A stretch of DNA of 23,287 bases from assembly GCA_019416065.1 (NCBI GenBank), contig DXYB01000030.1, positions 1 through 23,287 of the forward strand, given 5' to 3'. The notes beneath the pieces were generated by a model. That model did no database searches. It was not told where the DNA came from and saw only the letters and a list, made by a program, of their open reading frames with translations. A program made the position numbers and the translations under genes. Numbering within the stretch: position 1 is the first letter of the stretch; each line of letters opens with the position of its first letter. This DNA is from Acidaminococcus sp. (GTDB lineage Bacteria; Bacillota; Negativicutes; Acidaminococcales; Acidaminococcaceae). Of this stretch, positions 8,664 to 16,422 are shown piece by piece.

Positions 8664-9932
8664 TTAATCTTCGGAAACCCAACCGCATTTCTCACAAAGG
8701 AGAAAGAATAAACTAGCGAGCATGGCGACCACGGTAGCAAGTCCCATTCCTTTGAGCTGTACCGGCCCTAGCTGCACCGCAGCGCCGGAAAGACCGGAAA
8801 TCATGGTCACCGCCACGAGGATCAGATTCTTGGGACGGGTGAAATTCACCTTTCTTTCCACCATCATGCGCAGCCCGGAAGCTGCAATAAATCCGAACAA
8901 TAGAATACAAACGCCTCCCATCACAGGGGTGGGAATCCCGTGGATCAAAGCGGCGATTTTTCCTACAAAGGAAAACAAAATTGCAAACAGTGCGGCCCCG
9001 CCAATAACCCAAGTACTATATACCCCCGTCATAGCCATGACACCCATATTTTCCCCGTAGGTGGTGTTGGGTGTGGATCCTACAAGACCGGACAGGACAT
9101 TGGAAATCCCATCGGCAATAAGAGAACGGTGCAGCCCTGGGTCCTTAATCAGATCCCTTCCTACAATATCGCTGGTTACAAACAAATGCCCCAGATGCTC
9201 AGCCAGCACCACAAAAAGTGCCGGGAAAATCATTAAAATCGCTGACAAATGAAAACGGGGCTGATAAAACGTGGGCACGGAAAACCAGGCGGCACTTTCC
9301 ACGGCAGAAAAGTCCACAACCCCCATACAGGCGCTGATGCCATAGCCGCTGACCACCCCAATTAAGATGGGGATGATCCCGATGAAGCCTCGGCCCAGTA
9401 CATTAGCCAAAATTGTAATAAGAAGCGTCGCAAGAGAGATGCATATAGCCTGCTGATTGGTCATGTCTTTTACAGGTTCCATAAAGCCCGCCATATTCAT
9501 GGCAAGCGGCGCCAGTTCCAGGCCGATAATGGCCACAATAGAGCCCATGGCAGCAGGGGGAAAGAGTTTGTCAATCCAGCGTGTGCCAATCTTGGAAACC
9601 ACAAGACCAATCAAGATAAAGCACAAGCCAAAGGCAATGAAACCACCCTGGGCATCCCCATAAGTCATGCCCGGCGTAGCACAAACGGCGAGCACCGGTG
9701 AAATAAAGGCAAAACTGGAACCCAGATAGGCCGGTAGCCGCCATTTGCAAATGGTAAGATAGAGCAACGTTCCTACCCCATTCATAAAAAGTGCCGTTGC
9801 TGGATCTACATGCAGCAAAAACGGCACCAGTACCGTAGAACCGAACATAGCAAACAGATGCTGCAAGCTTAGTGGAATCGTTTGCAAAACAGGTAATTTT
9901 TCTTCTACGTGGATGATACGTCGATTGTCCAT
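8664..9932 (-). CDS. uraA: Uracil permease (NCS2 family)
   Basis: This predicted proton-coupled uracil importer is a 422-residue inner-membrane protein of the UraA/PyrP branch of NCS2. Diagnostic segments are LQHLFAMFGSTVLVP near residues 23-37, the substrate-site strand around YLGSSFAFISP, and GSTPNTTYGENMGVMA in the second half. Multiple hydrophobic helices fit the 14-segment fold. The branch (uracil rather than xanthine) is supported by the NTTYGEN motif. The ATG start at 9932 has AGGAG upstream at good spacing. The gene lies between the tRNA operon terminator and guaA. A TAGAAT -10-like box (minus strand, around 9977-9982) may drive it, but no -35 is clear. No attenuator or PyrR-type structure is evident in the short leader. 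Confidence 0.92.
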   Translation of the reverse strand: MDNRRIIHVEEKLPVLQTIPLSLQHLFAMFGSTVLVPFLLHVDPATALFMNGVGTLLYLTICKWRLPAYLGSSFAFISPVLAVCATPGMTYGDAQGGFIAFGLCFILIGLVVSKIGTRWIDKLFPPAAMGSIVAIIGLELAPLAMNMAGFMEPVKDMTNQQAICISLATLLITILANVLGRGFIGIIPILIGVVSGYGISACMGVVDFSAVESAAWFSVPTFYQPRFHLSAILMIFPALFVVLAEHLGHLFVTSDIVGRDLIKDPGLHRSLIADGISNVLSGLVGSTPNTTYGENMGVMAMTGVYSTWVIGGAALFAILFSFVGKIAALIHGIPTPVMGGVCILLFGFIAASGLRMMVERKVNFTRPKNLILVAVTMISGLSGAAVQLGPVQLKGMGLATVVAMLASLFFLLCEKCGWVSED

Positions 9933-10001
9933 AGCAGGGCTCCTTACTTGATACGCAATTAAAATTTGTCGTCTCTATTCTACCATAAAACGGCATAAAA
10001 A

Positions 10002-10023
10002 AAGATGGACAATTGTCCATCAT
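10002..10023 (-). terminator. Terminator of the tRNA operon
   Basis: An 18-bp perfect palindrome (10004-10021, core TGGACAATTGTCCA) is followed on the minus strand by seven T. It lies 13 bases after the CCA end of the last tRNA gene, so it most likely ends the tRNA transcript before uraA. As DNA it could also be a dyad operator, but the T run favours a terminator. Confidence 0.75.
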
Positions 10024-10034
10024 AAATATTTCAA

Positions 10035-10123
10035 TGGTGCCGGGGACCGGAATCGAACCGGTACGGAGATCGCTCTCCGAGGGATTTTAAGTCCCTTGCG
10101 TCTGCCAGTTCCGCCACCTCGGC
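10035..10123 (-). tRNA. tRNA-Leu (anticodon UAA)
   Basis: An 89-base class II tRNA with encoded CCA. The anticodon loop CTTAAAA sits on an AGGGA/TCCCT stem, the T loop is TTCGATT, and a long variable arm is present. The acceptor stem GCCGAGG/CCCCGGC has one A-C mismatch at 5:68. It is the last gene of the five-tRNA cluster. Confidence 0.96.
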
Positions 10124-10136
10124 ATAAGCAAGAAAT

Positions 10137-10210
10137 TGGAGGCGACGCCCAGAATCGAACTGGGGATAAAGGTTTTGCAGACCTCTGCCTTACCGCTTGG
10201 CTACGTCGCC
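10137..10210 (-). tRNA. tRNA-Cys (anticodon GCA)
   Basis: A 74-base tRNA with encoded CCA. The acceptor stem is GGCGACG/CGTCGCC, the anticodon loop is CTGCAAA, and the discriminator U73 is the Cys identity base. All arms pair. Confidence 0.96.
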
Positions 10211-10218
10211 ATAAAAAA

Positions 10219-10293
10219 TGGAGCGGAAAACGAGATTCGAACTCGCGACCCCCACCTTGGCAAGGTGATGCTCTACCACTGAGCTACTTCCGC
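10219..10293 (-). tRNA. tRNA-Gly (anticodon GCC)
   Basis: A 75-base tRNA with encoded CCA. The acceptor 5' strand is GCGGAAG, the anticodon loop is TTGCCAA on a CACC/GGTG stem, the T loop is TTCGAAT, and the discriminator is U as expected for bacterial tRNA-Gly. Confidence 0.96.
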
Positions 10294-10300
10294 AAGTAAA

Positions 10301-10376
10301 TGGTGCCTCAGCGCAGAATCGAACTGCGGACACAAGGATTTTCAGTCCTTTGCTCTACCAACTGAGCTACCGAGGC
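10301..10376 (-). tRNA. tRNA-Phe (anticodon GAA)
   Basis: A 76-base tRNA with encoded CCA. The acceptor is GCCTCGG/CTGAGGC with one G-U pair. The anticodon loop CTGAAAA sits on an AGGA/TCCT stem and the discriminator is A. Confidence 0.96.
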
Positions 10377-10379
10377 GTT

Positions 10380-10457
10380 TGGCGACCCAGGACGGACTTG
10401 AACCGACGATCTCCGCCGTGACAGGGCGGCATTCTAAACCAACTGAACTACTGGGCC
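10380..10457 (-). tRNA. tRNA-Asp (anticodon GUC)
   Basis: A 78-base tRNA with encoded CCA. The acceptor is GGCCCAG/CTGGGTC, the anticodon loop CTGTCAC sits on a CGCC/GGCG stem, and the discriminator G73 is an Asp identity base. It is the first gene of the cluster, nearest the promoter. Confidence 0.96.
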
Positions 10458-10464
10458 AATACGC

Positions 10465-10480
10465 GGCGCGCAGCGGCGCC
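10465..10480 (-). other. GC-rich hairpin in the tRNA operon leader
   Basis: GGCGC (10465-10469) pairs with GCGCC (10476-10480) around a 6-base loop. It lies between the predicted start of transcription and the first tRNA. There is no T run, so it is probably a processing or leader element rather than a terminator. Confidence 0.35.
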
Positions 10481-10489
10481 GACTTACAT

Positions 10490-10519
10490 AGTATACGATA
10501 GAAGAACTGGATCCGTCAA
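10490..10519 (-). promoter_or_regulatory. Promoter of the tRNA operon
   Basis: On the minus strand TTGACG (10514-10519) and TATACT (10490-10495) are 18 bases apart. The -35 box starts only 9 bases beyond the glmM stop codon. No terminator is visible after glmM, so readthrough from glmM into the tRNAs is also possible. Confidence 0.75.
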
Positions 10520-10527
10520 GTATTTTT

Positions 10528-11871
10528 TCAGGCCATTTCCTTACGTACTACTTCTGCAATGGCTTCACAGATCGTATCCAGTTCGGCTTGGTTAGGCCCT
10601 TGTGCCATAATCCGAATAAGGGGTTCGGTCCCGCTGGCCCGCACCAAAACCTGCCCGTCCTCGCCGAGTTTTTTGGTATAGGTTTGGATCACATCTTGGA
10701 TGGCAGGATTTTCTTCCCAGCCATTCTTGTCTTTAACCCGGACATTTAAAAGCACCTGGGGATATTTCACCATCAAGTTCCCCAATTGGGACAAGGTGCG
10801 ATTATGCCGTACCAAGGTTCCCAGCAGTTTAACGGCCGTCATCATGCCATCGCCGGTACGCACCAGATCTCCAAAAATAATATGTCCGCTTTGCTCTCCG
10901 CCCAGCTTGTAATCGTTGCGCAGCATCTCTTCCAGCACATACCGGTCTCCTACAGCGGTTTTGACCGTATGCCCTCCATGCTCTCGCATGGCTTTGTGCA
11001 GACCTACATTGCTCATTACCGTGGTGACCAGCATATTGTCCTTCAGTTTGCCCTGCCGCATCAGTTCTAGAGCGCAGATGAGCATAATCTGGTCCCCGTC
11101 CAGCACTTGTCCGTTTTCATCCACGGCCAAACAGCGATCGGCATCCCCATCGTTAGCAATCCCGCAGTCGGCGCCCACTTCCACCACTTTTTTCTGAAGC
11201 GCTTCCAGATGGGTAGACCCACAGCCATTATTAATATTGATGCCATTGGGTTCATAGAAAATGGGAATGACATGGGCGCCTAAATGTCGGAGAATGGAAG
11301 GCGCAATATCACTATTGGCGCCATTAGCGCAGTCCATCACCACCGTAAGGCCGTTTAGTTCTACGTCCGCACTATCCACCACGTGCTGCACATACAAAGC
11401 GCCCATATCCGTTTCCCGGATGACCCGTCCCAAATTGCTCCCCACACGGGTTTTCGTATAGTCAATGGGTTGCTTCACCAGCGCTTCAATTTCATCTTCC
11501 ACAGCATCAGGCAGCTTGTACCCGGTGCGGGCAAAAAATTTAATGCCGTTATCCTCAAAGGGATTATGGGAAGCAGAAATCACAACGCCAGCATTGGCTT
11601 GCAGCGCTTCCGTCAAATAGGAAACGGCCGGTGTTGGAATTACGCCCAAAAGGTGCGCATTACCGCCTGCTGAGCAAATCCCCGCGGCCAGTGCGGCTTC
11701 CAGCATGGTCCCGGACAGTCTGGTATCACGTCCAATCAAGATCTTGGGCGTTTTCACTTCCCGTCCAAAGTACAGGGCGGCTGCCCTGCCCAATTTATAG
11801 GCTAACTCTGCGTTAAGCACCGGCCCATTGGCCACACCACGGACACCATCCGTTCCAAACATTCGCGCCAT
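10528..11871 (-). CDS. glmM: Phosphoglucosamine mutase
   Basis: GlmM interconverts glucosamine-6-phosphate and glucosamine-1-phosphate, feeding UDP-GlcNAc for peptidoglycan and lipid A. The 447-residue length is standard. The N-terminal RMFGTDGVRG is diagnostic. The phosphoserine loop is ISASHNPFEDNG near residues 99-110, the Mg2+ loop is DGDADRC near 242-248, the sugar-binding segment GEQSGH lies near 326, and the phosphate-binding RASGTEPLIR is near the C-terminus. The ATG at 11871 has GGAGGG upstream. It follows hisIE by about 30 bases with no visible terminator or promoter between, so it is probably transcribed with the histidine operon; no functional link to histidine synthesis is known to me. 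UDP-GlcNAc precursor supply complements the envelope genes elsewhere in the window. Confidence 0.97.
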   Translation of the reverse strand: MARMFGTDGVRGVANGPVLNAELAYKLGRAAALYFGREVKTPKILIGRDTRLSGTMLEAALAAGICSAGGNAHLLGVIPTPAVSYLTEALQANAGVVISASHNPFEDNGIKFFARTGYKLPDAVEDEIEALVKQPIDYTKTRVGSNLGRVIRETDMGALYVQHVVDSADVELNGLTVVMDCANGANSDIAPSILRHLGAHVIPIFYEPNGININNGCGSTHLEALQKKVVEVGADCGIANDGDADRCLAVDENGQVLDGDQIMLICALELMRQGKLKDNMLVTTVMSNVGLHKAMREHGGHTVKTAVGDRYVLEEMLRNDYKLGGEQSGHIIFGDLVRTGDGMMTAVKLLGTLVRHNRTLSQLGNLMVKYPQVLLNVRVKDKNGWEENPAIQDVIQTYTKKLGEDGQVLVRASGTEPLIRIMAQGPNQAELDTICEAIAEVVRKEMA

Positions 11872-11902
11872 GAGAACCCTCCAACTTGTAAGATTTATGC
11901 TA

Positions 11903-12550
11903 TTATTTTTCCGTTTCTACTTTACGACCCGCCATTTCCACCAGCATTTCACCCGGTGTAATATTATGGTAGGCTAACAGTACTAAGCAATGATACCATA
12001 AATCCCCCATCTCGTAAACCACCCCGTCAGCATCGCTATTTTTAGACGCAAGCAGTGTCTTGGTCACGTTTTGTCCCAATTTGGTGAGAAGCCCATCCTG
12101 GCTTCCGGCGGGCAATTGTTTTTTTCCATCATTTCCAGTTTCCTGCTTTTTGATCTGGCGATACAGGGCATCCATCACTTGGGGCAAATCCTGCTGCGCT
12201 ACAGGCAAACTCTCCCCGCTGGCACTATTCCACAGGGGATTGAAAAAGCAGGAGTAGCGCCCCGTATGGCAGGCCGCTCCCGTCTGCTCCGCTTTAATAA
12301 GGAGGGTATCTCCATCACAGTCATAGGTAATGCTCAAAACTTTTTGAAAATGTCCGCTGGTAGCACCCTTGTTCCACAGTTCCTGCCGGCTTCGGCTCCA
12401 AAACCAGGTATAACCAGTTTCTACCGTGCGCTGCAGGCTCTCCCGGTTCATATAGGCCAGCATCAGCACCTGATCCGTTCTGCAATCCTGCACAATGGCG
12501 GGGATGAGTCCTTTCTCATCAAATTTCAATTGGCTATAATCGATTTTCAT
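11903..12550 (-). CDS. hisI: Bifunctional HisIE: phosphoribosyl-AMP cyclohydrolase / phosphoribosyl-ATP pyrophosphatase
   Basis: This fusion carries out steps 2 and 3 of histidine synthesis. The cyclohydrolase domain (about residues 1-110) looks intact: DCDGD at 77-81 for metal binding, and the zinc cysteines C78, C94 (GAACHTG) and C101 (YSCFF). The C-terminal pyrophosphatase domain (about 123-215) is aberrant. Where family members read K-x-G-E-E-x-x-E, this protein reads KLGQNVTK at 157-164, so all three acidic metal ligands are replaced. The second pair, E180 and D183 in VYEMGDLWYH, is kept. The usual SYT segment ahead of this motif is also not recognisable. HisE activity is therefore doubtful (inference). 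The ATG overlaps the hisF stop as ATGA. glmM follows. Confidence 0.93.
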   Translation of the reverse strand: MKIDYSQLKFDEKGLIPAIVQDCRTDQVLMLAYMNRESLQRTVETGYTWFWSRSRQELWNKGATSGHFQKVLSITYDCDGDTLLIKAEQTGAACHTGRYSCFFNPLWNSASGESLPVAQQDLPQVMDALYRQIKKQETGNDGKKQLPAGSQDGLLTKLGQNVTKTLLASKNSDADGVVYEMGDLWYHCLVLLAYHNITPGEMLVEMAGRKVETEK

Positions 12551-13305
12551 AGACGCACTTCCACGCCCCTTTCTTGCAAATATTCCTTGACCTGCCGTAT
12601 GGTAAATGTACCATAGTGAAATACCGAGGCCGCCAGGGCTGCATCGGCTTTGCCAACGGTCAGAACTTCATAAAAATCCTCCAGTTTACCGGCACCGCCG
12701 GAGGCGATCACTGGCACAGGCACCGCTTCTGCCACCGCTCGTGTCAAAGGAATGTCAAACCCGTCTTTCGTACCGTCTGCATCCATACTGGTTAAAAGAA
12801 TTTCCCCTGCCCCCAGAGATACGGCCTTTTTAATCCATTCCAGCGCATCCATTCCAGTAGGCGTATGGCCCCCATGGATATACACTTCCCAGGAATTTTC
12901 GCCCCGGCGCTTGGCATCTACAGCCAGCACCATACACTGGTTGCCAAACGCTTCTGCTCCCGCACGCAAAAGATCTGGATTTTTCACCGCCGCAGAATTC
13001 AGGCTGGTCTTATCAGCCCCCGCCAACAACACAGCACGCATATCTTCAATAGAAGTGATACCACCACCCACGGTTAAGGGCATAAACACTTCCCGGGCTG
13101 TTTTCTCTATGGTTTTCACCATAGATTTGCGTTTTTCCAAAGAAGCGGTAATATCCAGGAAAACCAGTTCGTCCGCCTGGTCTTTTTCATACAGGGAAGC
13201 GAGTTCCACCGGATCCCCGGCATCCCGCAGCTGCACAAAATTGGTGCCTTTAACCACCCGTCCCTCTTTTACGTCCAGGCAAGGTATGATTCGTTTAGTC
13301 AGCAT
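12547..13305 (-). CDS. hisF: Imidazole glycerol phosphate synthase cyclase subunit HisF
   Basis: HisF is the TIM-barrel partner of HisH. It uses ammonia from HisH to convert PRFAR to imidazole-glycerol phosphate and AICAR. The 252-residue length is standard. The catalytic aspartates are seen in IPCLDVKEGRVVKG (D11) and VLAVDAKRRG near residue 130. The phosphate-binding glycines appear as GGGI near 80 and ASGGAG near 226. It overlaps the upstream hisA by 7 bases and hisIE by ATGA, indicating tight translational coupling in the operon. Nothing in its sequence looks decayed, in contrast to hisA immediately upstream. Confidence 0.97.
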   Translation of the reverse strand: MLTKRIIPCLDVKEGRVVKGTNFVQLRDAGDPVELASLYEKDQADELVFLDITASLEKRKSMVKTIEKTAREVFMPLTVGGGITSIEDMRAVLLAGADKTSLNSAAVKNPDLLRAGAEAFGNQCMVLAVDAKRRGENSWEVYIHGGHTPTGMDALEWIKKAVSLGAGEILLTSMDADGTKDGFDIPLTRAVAEAVPVPVIASGGAGKLEDFYEVLTVGKADAALAASVFHYGTFTIRQVKEYLQERGVEVRL

Positions 13306-14036
13306 CCCGCAACCTCCTTGGCTAGCTGCACCGCTTCTGCAAGTGCTATGGCTCCCGTATAGAGTGCCTTGCCGATAATGCAGCCTTCCACGCCATAAGG
13401 CTCTGCTTTTTTGATGGCTTTCAGGTCTTCCACCCCCGCTACGCCACCGCTTGCCGTCACAGGAATCCCTGCGGCCTTAGCCACGGCAATTGTTTCTACC
13501 ACATTAACCCCGGTAAGCGTTCCGTCCCGGGCAATGTCCGTATAAATAATGCGGGCTACGCCGGCTTTTGCCATGGCATTTGCCAAATCTGTAACTGCCA
13601 TTTGCCCACTTTTTTTCCAGCCTTCCACGGCGACAATACCGTTTTTGGCATCAATCCCCGCCACAATTCTCCCTGGATATTGACAGGCCACTTCTTTTAC
13701 AAACTCAGGATCTTTAACCGCTATACTGCCCAAAATCACTTGGTGCAATCCCAATGCGAAAAGCTGCTCCACCTGTTCCATGGTTCGAATGCCGCCGCCC
13801 AGTTCCACGGGGATCGTGCTATTTTGCAAGATGGCCTTGATGGCCGGGAGATTTTTGCTTTTCCCGGCAAGGGCTCCGTCCAAATCCACCACATGAATGG
13901 CATCTGCTCCGCCGCTGGATCATGCCCGGGCCATAGCCCCTGGATCATCACTATACACCGTTTCTTTTGCAAAATCGCCTTTTATAAGGCGGACGCATCG
14001 CCCCTCTCGCAGGTCAATGGCCGGATAGATATTCAT
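13299..14036 (-). pseudogene. hisA: hisA, ProFAR isomerase, interrupted by an in-frame TGA
   Basis: HisA isomerises ProFAR to PRFAR. The gene begins at the ATG at 14036, which overlaps the hisH stop as ATGA, and reads MNIYPAIDLREGRCVRL, a normal HisA N-terminus with catalytic Asp8. At codon 39 (13920-13922) it has TGA between MARA and SSGGADAIHVVDLDGA. Both sides are in the same frame, so this is a single-base nonsense change. Family members have Trp (TGG) at this place. The remaining 206 codons are intact (GGGIRT, the second catalytic Asp in YTDIARDGTL, TASGG) to the stop at 13299. A GTG at 13892 could restart translation to give 197 residues, but that product lacks the first strand and Asp8. 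Either a real loss of function, a readthrough codon or a sequencing error. Confidence 0.9.
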
Positions 14037-14647
14037 GGTACCCACTCCTTAAACGCTTTTAGCATGGCAAGCCCCACCGCAGACGATTTTTCCGGATGGA
14101 ACTGAAATCCCTGTACGCTGCCTTTGCCCACACTGGCGGTAATCGTCGTGCCATAGTCACAAACGCTGGTCACAAGGCTTTGGTCCTGGGGCAGCGCATG
14201 ATAGCTGTGTACAAAATATACGTATTTGCCATCAGCGTCTTGTAGCAAAGGGGACAGGGTTTTTGTATGGAGTGCGTTCCACCCCATATGGGGAATTTTG
14301 TAGGGCGTAGTGATCTTTTTTACCTGCCCTTTAAAATATCCCAGTCCCTGTACGCCCGGGGATTCTTCGCTGCTTTCAAAAAGGAGCTGCAGACCCAGGC
14401 AAATGCCCAGAAACGGTTTGCCACTGTAAAGGGCTTCCTGTACCACTGGTTCCAGGCCTTTGCCGCGCAGCGTTTCCATACAATCTCCAAAAGCGCCCAC
14501 GCCGGGCAAAATCACGCGCGGCGCTGCGGCAATCACCTGAGGATCTGCTGAAATAAGAGGCGTAGCGCCCACTTTCAAAAGGCCGTTATACACCGAATGA
14601 AGGTTGCCCCTGCCGTAATCGATGATCACAATGGTATCACCATCCAT
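14033..14647 (-). CDS. hisH: Imidazole glycerol phosphate synthase glutamine amidotransferase HisH
   Basis: HisH releases ammonia from glutamine and channels it to HisF. It is a class I amidotransferase of 204 residues with the nucleophile Cys in FLGICLGLQLLFE and the His/Glu pair in FQFHPEKS. The N-terminal IVIIDYGRGNLHSV is typical. The start could be the ATG at 14647 or the GTG one codon earlier (14650); both overlap the hisB stop. Its own stop overlaps the hisA ATG. The gene is intact. Confidence 0.96.
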   Translation of the reverse strand: MDGDTIVIIDYGRGNLHSVYNGLLKVGATPLISADPQVIAAAPRVILPGVGAFGDCMETLRGKGLEPVVQEALYSGKPFLGICLGLQLLFESSEESPGVQGLGYFKGQVKKITTPYKIPHMGWNALHTKTLSPLLQDADGKYVYFVHSYHALPQDQSLVTSVCDYGTTITASVGKGSVQGFQFHPEKSSAVGLAMLKAFKEWVP

Positions 14648-15231
14648 CACAGGGCCCCCTTGCTGCTCATGACCCCGTGTACCCGTGGGTCTTTTGCCAC
14701 CGCAATGGCGATCGCCCGGGCCACGCCTTTAAAAATTGCTTCCAGCATATGGTGGACATTGTTGCCATATAGTAAATTCACATGGAGCGTCAGGCCACTT
14801 TCCATAGCTAACGCCCGGAAAAATTCCTCGGCCATTTCCACATCCATTACGCCCAGGCGTACCTTGGGAATTTCCGCGTGCCACACCAAAAAAGGCCGGC
14901 CGGAAAAATCTAACGCAATTTGTGCCAACGCTTCATCCATGGGGAGCAGATAGCTGCCATAGCGGTGAATTCCCGCTTTATCTCCCAAAGCCTGCCGCAG
15001 TGCTTTGCCCAAAGCAAGGCCCACGTCTTCAATCGTGTGATGGGAGTCCACTTCCAGATCCCCTTTGGCCTTGACGCTAAGATCCATAAAAGAGTGCACT
15101 GCCAAAAGAGTCAGCATGTGGTCAAAAAAGCCGATCCCCGTAGCAATCTCCGCCTTGCCCGTACCATCCAAATTGACCCGGACGGATACCTGGGTTTCTT
15201 TGGTATTGCGTTCCTCAAATCCTTCCCGCAT
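14647..15231 (-). CDS. hisB: Imidazoleglycerol-phosphate dehydratase
   Basis: HisB removes water from imidazole-glycerol phosphate to give imidazole-acetol phosphate. This is the monofunctional type of 194 residues, without a phosphatase domain, so histinidol-phosphate phosphatase must be encoded elsewhere. The two metal-binding repeats are seen as FFDHML and DSHHTIEDVG in the first half and NNVHHMLEAIFK in the second. The ATG at 15231 is preceded by a GGGGG tract. It lies 17 bases after hisC, and its stop overlaps the hisH start. Confidence 0.96.
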   Translation of the reverse strand: MREGFEERNTKETQVSVRVNLDGTGKAEIATGIGFFDHMLTLLAVHSFMDLSVKAKGDLEVDSHHTIEDVGLALGKALRQALGDKAGIHRYGSYLLPMDEALAQIALDFSGRPFLVWHAEIPKVRLGVMDVEMAEEFFRALAMESGLTLHVNLLYGNNVHHMLEAIFKGVARAIAIAVAKDPRVHGVMSSKGAL

Positions 15232-15248
15232 GATGCTATTTCCCCCTT

Positions 15249-16397
15249 TTACAGTACACTGCAGATACCTGCTATAATCTGTGCGTTTTCTTCATCCGTC
15301 CCCACGGTGATACGCAGCGCCCCTGGAAGCTGGGGGTGCTGGGAAAAGTCCCGCACCAAGATTTTTTTCTGCAAAAGCGCGTGAAACAAATAGCTGCCCG
15401 CTGCTTTGGCTTTTTCTTCTTGCGCAAGACCATTTGCCCCTGCTTTTGCACCTAGGTTGTCCAGCACCGCACCTTGTGGCTGCACCAAAAGAAAATTGGT
15501 AGCACTTGGCATCACAGCAAAGCCCAGCTTTTGCAACTGTTCCGCCAGGTACTTGCGGCCCTTTACCACAGCCCGCACCCGTCCCTGCAAAACACTAGGG
15601 AGCTGGAACAACGTTTCCGCTGCCATAATGGAAAACCCATTGACCGTATAGGGCAACAGTACTTTTTTCAGCACTTGCATTACGTTAGGACTCCCTACCC
15701 CATATCCAATACGGAGATTGGCTAGGCCATAGGCCTTGGAAAAAGTTTTGAGTACCAGCAAATTGTCCACTTGGTTTACTAAAGGAAGGGTAGAAATTTC
15801 TTCCATGGGGCCCTCTTCCACCGCAAAATCCATATACGCCTCATCCATCACCACCGGACAATCCACCTGCCGAATGATTTTTTCCATGGCATCCTTGCCT
15901 GTAAAAGTGCCCGTAGGGTTATTGGGATTGCAGATGATTAAAAGGGAAGGCTGCTGTGCTTTGCAAAAGGCAATCACCTCATCCGGGTCTACCAGCCCCT
16001 CTTTTGTCAAGGAAAAACAAGCCGCTTCACTGTCTGCCAGGATGGCATAGGTCTGGTACATGGAAAAAGACGGAACGGGAACCGCAATTTTCCGTCCCTT
16101 GCCCCCAAAGGCATAGCAGACTTTTTCCAACAGTTCACTGGACCCATTGCCTATCACCACCTGTTCCGGAGTGATGCCTAGGGTTTCCCCGATCGCTGCA
16201 CACAAATCTTCTCCGTGCATGGAGGGGTAGCGGTTAAAAGCATGATCCGTCACCTGGCTTTGCAGCGCATGCATCACTTCCGGCGGCTGGTTCCAATTGG
16301 TTTCATTGGCATTGACAATAATATTCGCATCCGGTACGGTTTCTACCTGATAGTCTTCAATCCGGGAAAGTGTATCCCGGGCAAGTATACGGCTCAT
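15249..16397 (-). CDS. hisC: Histidinol-phosphate aminotransferase
   Basis: HisC is a PLP-dependent class I/II aminotransferase making histidinol phosphate from imidazole-acetol phosphate and glutamate. The 382-residue protein has IICNPNNPTGT, the DEAYMDF strand and the PLP lysine in LKTFSKAYGLANLRIGYG. The start at 16397 is chosen because GGGGG lies 7 bases upstream and MSRILARDTL fits the family. The frame stays open 39 codons further into hisG, but that part is the hisG sequence read in another frame. hisG ends 25 bases upstream. In many relatives hisD lies between hisG and hisC; here there is no room for it. Confidence 0.96.
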   Translation of the reverse strand: MSRILARDTLSRIEDYQVETVPDANIIVNANETNWNQPPEVMHALQSQVTDHAFNRYPSMHGEDLCAAIGETLGITPEQVVIGNGSSELLEKVCYAFGGKGRKIAVPVPSFSMYQTYAILADSEAACFSLTKEGLVDPDEVIAFCKAQQPSLLIICNPNNPTGTFTGKDAMEKIIRQVDCPVVMDEAYMDFAVEEGPMEEISTLPLVNQVDNLLVLKTFSKAYGLANLRIGYGVGSPNVMQVLKKVLLPYTVNGFSIMAAETLFQLPSVLQGRVRAVVKGRKYLAEQLQKLGFAVMPSATNFLLVQPQGAVLDNLGAKAGANGLAQEEKAKAAGSYLFHALLQKKILVRDFSQHPQLPGALRITVGTDEENAQIIAGICSVL

Positions 16398-16422
16398 TTC
16401 TCTACCCCCTTGTTGTCTTTTG

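Noticed and set aside
10004..10021. 18-bp perfect palindrome as a regulator operator for uraA
   Set aside because: It is followed by seven T on the minus strand directly after the tRNA cluster, so a terminator explains it better; an operator role cannot be excluded.
12071..12616. A 181-codon plus-strand frame antisense to hisIE
   Set aside because: It overlaps intact his genes completely and shows no domain or ribosome binding site.
13900..13922. Selenocysteine or alternative-code reading of the hisA TGA
   Set aside because: No clear SECIS-type hairpin follows the codon, HisA is not a selenoprotein family, and all other genes in the window use TGG for Trp and stop normally at TGA.
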